Part shown: piece after piece, positions 6,438 through 13,498 of the stretch
How positions within the stretch are numbered: position 1 is the first letter of the stretch
Layout of the letters: each line of letters begins with the position of its first letter
From: Myxococcales bacterium
Lineage (GTDB): Bacteria > Myxococcota_A > Bradymonadia > UBA4248
Assembly: GCA_004554395.1 (NCBI GenBank)
Contig: SFMP01000101.1
Location: 1 to 22,490 of the forward strand
DNA: 22,490 bases
Reading direction: 5' to 3'
Program-made: the position numbers and the translations under genes
Notes under the pieces: generated by a model
The model's input: only the letters and a program-made list of their open reading frames with translations
Database searches by the model: none
What the model was told of the DNA's origin: nothing

Positions 6438-9400
6438 ATGCGTCATTTGGGAATGAAGACGGCGTTAGTATTGGCGGTCATGGCGACAGGATGTGTAACC
6501 GATGAAAGAGTTGAGGTGCAGTTATGCCCTGAAGGTTCGCTAAAGGCAGAGCCTGGTGTTTGCGGATGCGATGTCGAAGACGTCGATGGCGACGGCGATA
6601 CGATAATGGATTGCGTCGATTTATGCCCCGAAGACCCGAATAAAAAAGCGCCTGGAACATGTGGTTGCGGCGTGCCCGATACCGATACCGATGGCGATAC
6701 GGTGCCCGATTGTTTTGATTTGTGCCCCGAAGACCAGAATAAAAAGGATCCTGGCACGTGCGGTTGCGGTGTGCCCGATACCGATACCGATGGCGATACG
6801 GTGCCCGATTGTTTTGATTTGTGCCCCGAAGACCCGAATAAAAAAGCGCCTGGAACATGTGGTTGTGGCATGCCCGATATCGATACCGATGGCGATACGG
6901 TGCCCGATTGTCTCGATAAGTGCCCCGAAGATCCGAATAAGACGTTGGCAGGATTATGCGGTTGCGGCGTCGTCGATACGCCCAAGGGTACACTCGATAG
7001 CGATGGCGATGGTGTCATCGACTGCCTCGATGGATGCCCCAATAACCCCTATAAGACGGCGCCTGGCAGTTCGACGTGTGAAGACCGCGATACCGATGGC
7101 GACGGCGTCGAAGATGCCCTCGACGACTGCCCCTATAATCCGACGATACAAAAGCTCGCCGAAGGCGGTAGTTGCAATTTCAAAACGGAAACGATCGAAA
7201 ACGGCGAAACGATCGACGTCTTCGAAGTGTGGTCGGCATACGATCTCGTCGAGTTGAGAAAGTATCTCGAGACATCGCCTCTCGGCATGGAAAATTCGCG
7301 ATGCGAAGTAGGGAAGTTGATATGCGGTCCGGACCCCTATACTGCCTACTATTGTCAGGTCGGTCTATCTCGCAAAACGATGTGTTATGGCGGTTGTAGC
7401 GTCGATGGCGAAGAAACGGTGTGCAAGCGATGCAAAGAAACGACTGCGACTCTCGAAATCGGCGAGTGTTGCACGTCGACGGATAGTACCTTCGTCTGTA
7501 CATCGGATAAGAAATACAAAACTTGTGAAAAAATCGACGGCGTGGCGCAAATCGTCGAACATGAATGCAAGAATGGATATGCATGCATTGAGGGTGAAGG
7601 CGGAGGGAAAGCGTCGTGCAAAGCGATGGAGGTTGCCGAAGGTGCATTGACGACAGGAGGTAATGCCGGCGACGATTGCAATTCGTCGCAATACAAATCG
7701 ACGTGCACATCAGAAACGCAAATGTTGGTATGCCTCGATGGCAAAGTAGCCATCGAAACGGTCGAGTATTGCAAAGAAGACGCGAGCACGGGTTGGCGTA
7801 TTGCATTGCCGCTCATCGCGCCGACATACAAGCTACGCGTCAAACTGATGCAAGACATCGAACTCGCCGATGCGCTACCGATCGTCGAAAAAGAAAGCGC
7901 ACAATGCGCCGCCGACTGGACGCCGATGACCATCAATCACGTCGATTTCGACGGGCAAGGACACACGATATACCTTTCGAAGCATCGCAGTGAATGCATG
8001 TTGAACGACAGTTTATTTACATCTGTTTCTCAATCTCGCGTTTCAAATTTAAATTTATCGTATAACATTGGTGGGCAATCCGTTTCCGTCTTATCGATTG
8101 AGATAGTCGATTCAATTATCGAGCATTTGTCGTATCGCGGGGAACGGCGATCGACCTATCCGTTGTTTAGCGAAAGTCGGATTATGGATGGCAATCCCCT
8201 TTTTACATCGACGCTGAGTAATTCTATCGAGTCATCTCGTGTCGAAGATGTCAAATTCGACATTCCCGTACTCCATTCGTCTGAATTTTCGCATAAAGTT
8301 ACTAGCAGTTTACTGAAAGATATAGCGATCAAAGTTGGAAAGCAATATTGCGATAGTAGTATCGATAGTAGTATATCGATAGGTAGCACATGCCATATCA
8401 TTGACAGCTTAAACCAATCACCACTTGTAAATGTTTCATACGACATCGATCGTCTCGACTTTGCATCGTCGAGCACTGGGATAATCAATAGATGGAGCAT
8501 GTTGCCATCTGTCGAACATGCATTATTCGAGAACTTGTCGCTAAAGATATCGTCGATCGATTTATCACACGTTGAAACAATCACTCAATTCAATATTGTT
8601 TCATTTTCTAGCGTGATGAATGTAGATGGAATGCACATAGAATTGGGCGATATCGTCGATGGCAAAACGCTGAGTGACTTGCGTGTCATCGATAATTTTA
8701 ATGGAATCAACGTGAGTAATTCTCCATCTAGAGTATTAAACGATGTGACGTTTAACGCAGGGAGAATCCAAGCGAAAAGTATTTCATTGCTCAAGCAGCC
8801 AAAAGCCAAATTGACAAAGAGTACATTCAAGACAGGTGATATCGATTCCGACATTTTCGTACTCTTTAATTTCGAGAAGCCTGAGGAGAAAACTGAAGTC
8901 GAAGGGCTTTCGGTCGAGATTGGAAATATCAAATCTGAGTCAGGGACAGTATTATTTGATGGCAATAATTATACTATCGATCAATTGAACGTAAAAGCTG
9001 GTGTCATCGAAGCGCCAGAATACGTGATGATGAACGAAAACACTAAAACAACATTAAAGCACGCGGATTTATCGTTCGACGAAATTCACTCGATAGAGCG
9101 GGCAGATCTTTTGTCTTATCGCGGAACTGGAGATTTTACAGGCGAAGATATATCGATTTCTGCGAAGAAGGTTACATCCGAAAAGGTTGTAGGATTTAAC
9201 GATAAGATGGTGGATAGCAAGATTCAAGGGTTGCGGATTGATATTGGCGAAATCAATGCCGGTTCTTTTGCTGGTCTTGGTAGCATCCAAGACTCAGCTT
9301 TGACAAACATTGCCGTGCGCGTCGATCGCGTCGTAACCAAGGATAATCTCTATTTAATCTCTGAATTCACCGATAGCGAGATGACAAATGGATCGTTTTA

Positions 9401-9863
9401 CGGCAATCTCTATGGCAGAGTGGAAAACACATTTCCATTTGTGAGAGAGTGGGTCAAGGATAATGGAAATCCGAAGATGGAAAACGTCGTCTCGTCGATG
9501 AGCGCCTATACGTATACGGCGAATGCCGAAACGGGCGCGATGGAAAACATCGAGCCCGTCGTGAACTCCGTCTTCTTGAACGTGTTTAATACGACAACGC
9601 CGGAAACGCCCGACGACGCCCCCGTAGCGGCCAATGTTTATTGGCTCAAGCGAGTGGCAGCCGCCAAACCATTCAGTAGCAGCGATTATGCAGGCTTCAT
9701 ACCTTATTATATGGATAAGACCATCGATGCCAATGGCAAGACGACCCAAGACGTCGTGACGGCGTTGGGCGCCAATTGGGAGATCTTGAGCGCGACGGAA
9801 GACGGAGCGACGATAGAGATTCCGTGGCTGAAGAAGCCGTCGGCAGCCACCCACGAACCGTAA
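6438..9863 (+). CDS. Large surface lipoprotein with thrombospondin type 3 repeats and a probable beta-helix
   Basis: This 1141-residue protein begins with a short lipoprotein signal (lipobox ATGC, Cys19), so it is expected on the outer membrane. Residues 39-203 hold five copies of a 33- to 36-residue Cys- and Asp-rich unit (CGCGVPDTDTDGDTVPDC and variants), and a sixth Asp-rich unit follows near 215-235. These match calcium-binding thrombospondin type 3 repeats. Residues 245-480 are rich in paired cysteines. From about 497 (DFDGQGHTIYL) to 998 the chain is a series of 26- to 29-residue units of alternating hydrophobic residues around GxI or GNI turns, as in a right-handed parallel beta-helix. 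The role is unknown; adhesion or surface display is likely. Base composition changes within the gene, with about 7990-9480 clearly more AT-rich than either side. It stands alone, followed by a hairpin. Confidence 0.85.
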   Translation: MRHLGMKTALVLAVMATGCVTDERVEVQLCPEGSLKAEPGVCGCDVEDVDGDGDTIMDCVDLCPEDPNKKAPGTCGCGVPDTDTDGDTVPDCFDLCPEDQNKKDPGTCGCGVPDTDTDGDTVPDCFDLCPEDPNKKAPGTCGCGMPDIDTDGDTVPDCLDKCPEDPNKTLAGLCGCGVVDTPKGTLDSDGDGVIDCLDGCPNNPYKTAPGSSTCEDRDTDGDGVEDALDDCPYNPTIQKLAEGGSCNFKTETIENGETIDVFEVWSAYDLVELRKYLETSPLGMENSRCEVGKLICGPDPYTAYYCQVGLSRKTMCYGGCSVDGEETVCKRCKETTATLEIGECCTSTDSTFVCTSDKKYKTCEKIDGVAQIVEHECKNGYACIEGEGGGKASCKAMEVAEGALTTGGNAGDDCNSSQYKSTCTSETQMLVCLDGKVAIETVEYCKEDASTGWRIALPLIAPTYKLRVKLMQDIELADALPIVEKESAQCAADWTPMTINHVDFDGQGHTIYLSKHRSECMLNDSLFTSVSQSRVSNLNLSYNIGGQSVSVLSIEIVDSIIEHLSYRGERRSTYPLFSESRIMDGNPLFTSTLSNSIESSRVEDVKFDIPVLHSSEFSHKVTSSLLKDIAIKVGKQYCDSSIDSSISIGSTCHIIDSLNQSPLVNVSYDIDRLDFASSSTGIINRWSMLPSVEHALFENLSLKISSIDLSHVETITQFNIVSFSSVMNVDGMHIELGDIVDGKTLSDLRVIDNFNGINVSNSPSRVLNDVTFNAGRIQAKSISLLKQPKAKLTKSTFKTGDIDSDIFVLFNFEKPEEKTEVEGLSVEIGNIKSESGTVLFDGNNYTIDQLNVKAGVIEAPEYVMMNENTKTTLKHADLSFDEIHSIERADLLSYRGTGDFTGEDISISAKKVTSEKVVGFNDKMVDSKIQGLRIDIGEINAGSFAGLGSIQDSALTNIAVRVDRVVTKDNLYLISEFTDSEMTNGSFYGNLYGRVENTFPFVREWVKDNGNPKMENVVSSMSAYTYTANAETGAMENIEPVVNSVFLNVFNTTTPETPDDAPVAANVYWLKRVAAAKPFSSSDYAGFIPYYMDKTIDANGKTTQDVVTALGANWEILSATEDGATIEIPWLKKPSAATHEP
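6552..7046 (+). repeat. Tandem 99-bp coding repeats (calcium-binding units)
   Basis: The period is 99 bases (33 codons): unit starts align at 6552, 6651, 6750, 6849 and 6948. Units two to four are nearly identical at the DNA level; the first and fifth are more diverged, and the fifth is longer. Such near-identity points to recent amplification or gene conversion, so copy number may vary between strains. Confidence 0.85.
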
Positions 9864-9877
9864 AAAAATGTCGTTGC

Positions 9878-9918
9878 CATGCGTGGCGGAATGTGCTAGG
9901 AGGCTCGCCGCCCGCATG
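9878..9918. other. Long imperfect hairpin after the 6438 lipoprotein gene
   Basis: Left arm CATGCGTGGCGG (9878-9889) pairs with CCGCCCGCATG (9908-9918) over 11 base pairs with one bulged T. The loop is 18 bases. No run of T follows, so it is not a standard intrinsic terminator. It may be a weak terminator or a leader structure for the gene at 9967. Confidence 0.5.
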
Positions 9919-9966
9919 TGCTGTGCATTTGCGGTAGTTGCAGGCAATTTTTATGAGGAGAAAGAA

Positions 9967-10299
9967 ATGAAATTGTCCCCTTTGGCAGAAGTGAAAGAAA
10001 AATTTGGTTCGCGTGACGCGTTGGTCAAACTCGTGATGAGCAAAATCGAACGCCCCGAAGGCATGAGCGACGAGAAGTTCGAAGAAAAAGTTCGCACGGT
10101 CAGCAATCGCAAATTGCTCAAGCTCAATGCAGCTCACGACGATATGATCGCTCGTTTTGGCTCGAAAGAAGGCTTGGTCGATGCGATTATGGCGATCGTG
10201 ACGACGGGTAAAGTCGACGTCCTCTATCGCGCCAAATTGATGACGCTTCGTCCGGCACAATTGCTCGACCTTCACAAGTCGCTTGTGAAAAAAAGCTAA
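9967..10299 (+). CDS. Small helical protein of unknown function with an internal duplication
   Basis: I do not recognise this 110-residue protein. The start at 9967 is chosen because GAGGAG ends 6 bases before the ATG; the same frame is open further upstream to 9868, but without a ribosome site. There is no signal peptide or membrane segment, so it should be cytoplasmic. The two halves look alike: KFGSRDALVKLVM near residues 12-24 corresponds to RFGSKEGLVDAIM in the second half, and NRKLLKLNAAHDDM corresponds to RPAQLLDLHKSLV. It is therefore probably a tandem pair of helical modules rich in Lys and Glu. Its last codons contain a palindrome and part of the promoter proposed for the next gene. 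Confidence 0.7.
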   Translation: MKLSPLAEVKEKFGSRDALVKLVMSKIERPEGMSDEKFEEKVRTVSNRKLLKLNAAHDDMIARFGSKEGLVDAIMAIVTTGKVDVLYRAKLMTLRPAQLLDLHKSLVKKS

Positions 10300-10310
10300 T
10301 GTGTTAAAAT
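10271..10310 (+). promoter_or_regulatory. Promoter with overlapping palindrome before the 10364 gene run
   Basis: TTGTGA (10283-10288) and TAAAAT (10305-10310) are spaced 16 bases apart. A perfect palindrome, TTCACAAG-N3-CTTGTGAA (10271-10289), covers the -35, as an operator would. The palindrome lies within the last codons of the upstream gene, so it may also be a chance result of coding. Confidence 0.45.
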
Positions 10311-10363
10311 ACGGGCGCGTAATGCGTACCGGGTGACACATAGACATAAAGGAGGTGGCTCCG

Positions 10364-10897
10364 ATGCAAAACACATTTAGGCTTCGTTGGAATTGGCTTT
10401 TTATCGTGTTTTTGGCGATGGGAGTCACCTTTTTTGTTGGGTGCAATGAGCGCCGTAGCGAAGGTAAGAAACCCGTCGTCGTCGAAGATGACGAAGTTCG
10501 CGAGAAATCGGGTGGTGGCTTTTTTGGTCAACAAACCGATCGTGGCACCCCCTCCGATACCGAGGGTTATCAACACGTTGGGCTCAAGAATCAGTTTCCA
10601 GGAGGCATTGAACCCGACGACTACAAAGCGCAAAAGCTCGTCAATCAGCTCTTTAATTACTCCATAGGCATGTGTTCGCGCGAGCAGGAATGCCCGGCCG
10701 ATCTCGACGCAGCGCGCACGGGATTGCGTAAGCATTATGGGATATTTTGGCCCAAAGACCCATGGGGCAATTTTTATCAGTATAAGAGGACGGGCACGAT
10801 GTCGTGCGAAGTTTGGTCGTTTGGCCCCGACGGGAAAGATGCGACCGAAGACGATATCCACATATCAAAGAGCAATCGCGAAGATTTGCCCAAATAA
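10364..10897 (+). CDS. Lipoprotein with a type II secretion pseudopilin (GspG)-like C-terminal domain
   Basis: The start at ATG 10364 is set by AAAGGAGG ending 8 bases before it; a GTG at 10355 in the same frame overlaps that site. The 177-residue product has a hydrophobic N-terminal segment (12-26) and a lipobox FVGC with Cys27, so it should be a lipid-anchored envelope protein. Near 132 it reads DPWGNFYQY, and near the end SFGPDGKDATEDDI; both are hallmarks of the C-terminal domain of major pseudopilins, where the Asp-rich loop binds calcium. It lacks the prepilin peptidase site of true pseudopilins. No secretion genes are nearby. It is first in a run with the porin gene, 39 bases downstream. 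The role is unknown. Confidence 0.75.
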   Translation: MQNTFRLRWNWLFIVFLAMGVTFFVGCNERRSEGKKPVVVEDDEVREKSGGGFFGQQTDRGTPSDTEGYQHVGLKNQFPGGIEPDDYKAQKLVNQLFNYSIGMCSREQECPADLDAARTGLRKHYGIFWPKDPWGNFYQYKRTGTMSCEVWSFGPDGKDATEDDIHISKSNREDLPK

Positions 10898-10936
10898 CAC
10901 GACCGTTTAGGCTATTGGGATTTCCGGGAGATATTC

Positions 10937-12559
10937 ATGCATCGTTGGATAGGGGCTCTTGCCTGCGCGATCGCCTTCTGTAGCGGCGTGCAAGCAAACG
11001 CACAAGATTCAGATTCTTTACCAAATTCAAATCGTTCGCAAAACACAGGCCACAGCGGCTTCGTCTTCGAACATGGTTCGGGGCAATCGTCGGACGATGC
11101 CATTGCGCGTCGACAAGACGAGAGCGAGGCAAATTATCGCGCCATGAGCGAACAAATCTCGGCATTGCAAAAGCAAGTCGACGATTTGCAGAATAAGATT
11201 CAAGAATCTAAGAATTCGGCTGTAGATAATTCGCATAATGGAACGAATTCGTTTGCTCGCTACGTCGAAGATCGATTTACATTTGGATCGTATGGTCGCG
11301 TTCAACCGTCGATGAATCCCGATGGCATGCAATCGGGTCGTCAGGCTCGCATTGTGTATCCGGCGCCACGCGTCGACGAGGGTAGTTATGTCGAGCTCTA
11401 TTTTAAGTATACGCCCTATAAATCCGATACATCCGATACGGTCGTCGATTTGGTGACGACGCTGGCGCTCGATGGCGACAATCTCTTCCATTACGATGGC
11501 GATTGGAATGCGGGCATAGCGATCCGCAATCTCTATGTCGAAGCTCGTAATTTGTGGTTCGATGGATTCACAGTTTGGGCAGGCTCGCGCATGTATCGCG
11601 GCGACGACATATATTTACTCGATACATGGCCGCTCGACAATCTCAATACGTATGGCGGCGGTATCGGTTGGCACGGCAAGACGCGAACGAATATCGACAT
11701 TCACTTTGGGACAAATCGCCTCAAAAACGATTATCAATACGAAGTCGTCGACGTCGTCAACGAGCGATTTGTGGGCAAACAAGACGTCGTCTTCCTCGAT
11801 CGCCAACGGTTTATCACGTCGATCAAGGCAGAACAGTTCTTTGGTGGCGATGAATTGCCGACGTTCAAGGCGAAATTGTATGCCGAGATACACGCGATTG
11901 GGAAAGGTCAATTTCTCAAGACGCAGCCCGAACTCGTGACCGAGTTGCCCGACGATACGGGTTGGCTCGTTGGTGCGCAATTTGGCATGTCGGATTTCTT
12001 GGGCGGATCTTATGTGAATCTGTTTTTCAAATACGCGAGCGGCTTAGCGGCGTATGGCGATCAGACGATTCCGTTTGGCGTGGCGACTGATTTGCGCGCC
12101 AAAGACGCCAAGAACGTGACGATCGGTTTGAGTGCCGGGATCGATGTATTGGATTATGTCGACATATTATTTGGCGGCTATGCGCGCTATTTCGAAGATG
12201 CCGATGGGATAGAACAAGATTTCGACGACGGCTGGGAAGGCGTTTGGGACATTCGGATTACGGGCCATGTAGGGCAGTATTTCCGCCCAGGTATAGAGTT
12301 TAGCCAACAACTTCGCCGTCCGAATGGTCTAAGCCCCGTCAATCACAAACAGGAATTGGCATCGCTGTTCAAATTCTCGCTATTGCCCGCCGTTCGCTTC
12401 GGAGAAGGCGTATTGGGTCGCCCGGAGATTCGCTTTAATTATACGGTGAGCGTGCTCAATTCGGCGGCGCAGAACTTATTCGCGGAGCGCGATTATTTGC
12501 GCAACAATAACGTCGTTCACTTCGTCGGAATTGCTGCGGAATGGTGGTTTAATATCTAA
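10937..12559 (+). CDS. Maltoporin (LamB)-like outer membrane porin with coiled-coil stalk
   Basis: The 540-residue precursor has a signal peptide with likely cleavage after Ala22 (ANA). Residues about 57-93 form a heptad coiled coil (SEQISALQKQVDDLQNK), as in trimeric sugar porins such as ScrY and BglH. The barrel part starts at FTFGSYGRVQP, and a LamB-like stretch reads VWAGSRMYRGDDIYLLD. The chain ends in aromatic WWFNI, typical of outer membrane beta-barrels. It should form a channel for sugars or similar small solutes, but the substrate cannot be read from sequence. GGGAG sits 6 bases before the ATG. It follows the lipoprotein by 39 bases and precedes a cyclase-like gene by 35, so an operon is likely. 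Confidence 0.82.
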   Translation: MHRWIGALACAIAFCSGVQANAQDSDSLPNSNRSQNTGHSGFVFEHGSGQSSDDAIARRQDESEANYRAMSEQISALQKQVDDLQNKIQESKNSAVDNSHNGTNSFARYVEDRFTFGSYGRVQPSMNPDGMQSGRQARIVYPAPRVDEGSYVELYFKYTPYKSDTSDTVVDLVTTLALDGDNLFHYDGDWNAGIAIRNLYVEARNLWFDGFTVWAGSRMYRGDDIYLLDTWPLDNLNTYGGGIGWHGKTRTNIDIHFGTNRLKNDYQYEVVDVVNERFVGKQDVVFLDRQRFITSIKAEQFFGGDELPTFKAKLYAEIHAIGKGQFLKTQPELVTELPDDTGWLVGAQFGMSDFLGGSYVNLFFKYASGLAAYGDQTIPFGVATDLRAKDAKNVTIGLSAGIDVLDYVDILFGGYARYFEDADGIEQDFDDGWEGVWDIRITGHVGQYFRPGIEFSQQLRRPNGLSPVNHKQELASLFKFSLLPAVRFGEGVLGRPEIRFNYTVSVLNSAAQNLFAERDYLRNNNVVHFVGIAAEWWFNI

Positions 12560-12594
12560 TCGCGGCGCGAGCCTAAGAAATTCGGAGCGACATC

Positions 12595-13482
12595 ATGCCT
12601 CGGTTACCTTATGATTATTACGATTTGCTCACGACGGGGCATGCCCCCGCCTTCGACGCCGAAGCGGCGTATCGATTTTTGAGCGAACACCACGATCCGC
12701 TTTGCGATATGCGTTTGGCGCACTGGCGCGGCGATATCGATGACGCAGAGTTTTGGCGCGTGATGCGCCAATATCAGGGTGCGAATGGCGGATTTAAGGG
12801 TGGCATCGATCCCGATTACACGGGCGATGTGGGATCGATTCATTCGACGATCGAGGCGATGCGCATTCTCATTGCTCACCAACAATTCGACGGCGAAGAA
12901 ATCGGGAAGTTGTTGGATTTCTTGCATGCGACAGTTTTGCCCGATGGTTCTTGGCAAGAAATCCCCGAAGTTCTTCAGAATCCGAAATGTCCGGCTTGGT
13001 ATCAACCGGCACAGTTTAGGATTTGCGAGACATCGTGTTTGGCAGGCTATGCGCTAGAGTTTGGCGCCTACGATTTGTGGACAAACGCCGTGCGCTATAT
13101 ACGCCAAACGTGGCTTCAAATGCCCGATGCGCCGACCGCACATCCCTATTGGTCGGTTTTATTGCTCTTGGGTCGCAGTACGACGTCGAGCGATCGCAGC
13201 ATCGCCCTCGATGCGCTCGACAATCTCAACGCCTTTGTCCGCAATCGCAAGATCGATGCTTGGGATTGTTCGGCTATCGTCGAAATCCTCGTCGGGCTCG
13301 ACGCACTCGATGTCAACGATACGCTTTTGCGCCTACTCGCCATGTTAGGTGCCGCCCAAGATCCCGACGACGGTGGGATACGCACCGAATACGGTGACAC
13401 TCTGCGCATCGGTGCGACGTTTAACGCCCTCATGGCGGTGGCGTTGCTCATGCAACGCGGACTCGTCGAAACGAATGGCTAA
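12595..13482 (+). CDS. Terpenoid cyclase/prenyltransferase-like toroid protein
   Basis: This 295-residue protein has the alpha-alpha toroid pattern of the prenyltransferase and squalene cyclase fold. The clearest unit is QYQGANGGFKGG with GSIHSTIEAMRIL around residues 60-90, and a second QDPDDGGIRTEYGD lies near the end. The DxDD motif of squalene cyclases and the zinc site of protein prenyltransferases are not evident, and it is shorter than a whole cyclase, so enzyme activity is doubtful. No signal peptide is seen. GGAG lies 7 bases before the ATG. It sits between the porin and adenine deaminase genes with short gaps (35 and 16 bases) and is presumably co-transcribed. I cannot assign a substrate. 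Confidence 0.65.
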   Translation: MPRLPYDYYDLLTTGHAPAFDAEAAYRFLSEHHDPLCDMRLAHWRGDIDDAEFWRVMRQYQGANGGFKGGIDPDYTGDVGSIHSTIEAMRILIAHQQFDGEEIGKLLDFLHATVLPDGSWQEIPEVLQNPKCPAWYQPAQFRICETSCLAGYALEFGAYDLWTNAVRYIRQTWLQMPDAPTAHPYWSVLLLLGRSTTSSDRSIALDALDNLNAFVRNRKIDAWDCSAIVEILVGLDALDVNDTLLRLLAMLGAAQDPDDGGIRTEYGDTLRIGATFNALMAVALLMQRGLVETNG

Positions 13483-13485
13483 ATC

Positions 13486-13489
13486 GGAG
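13486..13489 (+). promoter_or_regulatory. Ribosome binding site that fixes the adenine deaminase start
   Basis: GGAG ends 9 bases before the ATG at 13499. Earlier in-frame ATG codons at 13475 and 13490 are not at a workable distance from any Shine-Dalgarno, and the longer open frame from 13349 overlaps the upstream gene. Confidence 0.65.
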
Positions 13490-13498
13490 ATGACGACA

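Noticed and set aside
6443..7042. Antisense repeat protein with SGHKSKQSGTVSPSVS units
   Set aside because: It is the reverse complement of the calcium-binding repeats. The repeat pattern comes from the sense gene, which has a lipoprotein signal and ribosome site.
10364..10897. True type II secretion pseudopilin gene (gspG)
   Set aside because: It has a lipobox instead of a prepilin peptidase site, and no other gsp genes lie nearby.
12595..13482. Functional squalene-hopene cyclase
   Set aside because: The chain is much too short and the DxDD catalytic motif is not present.
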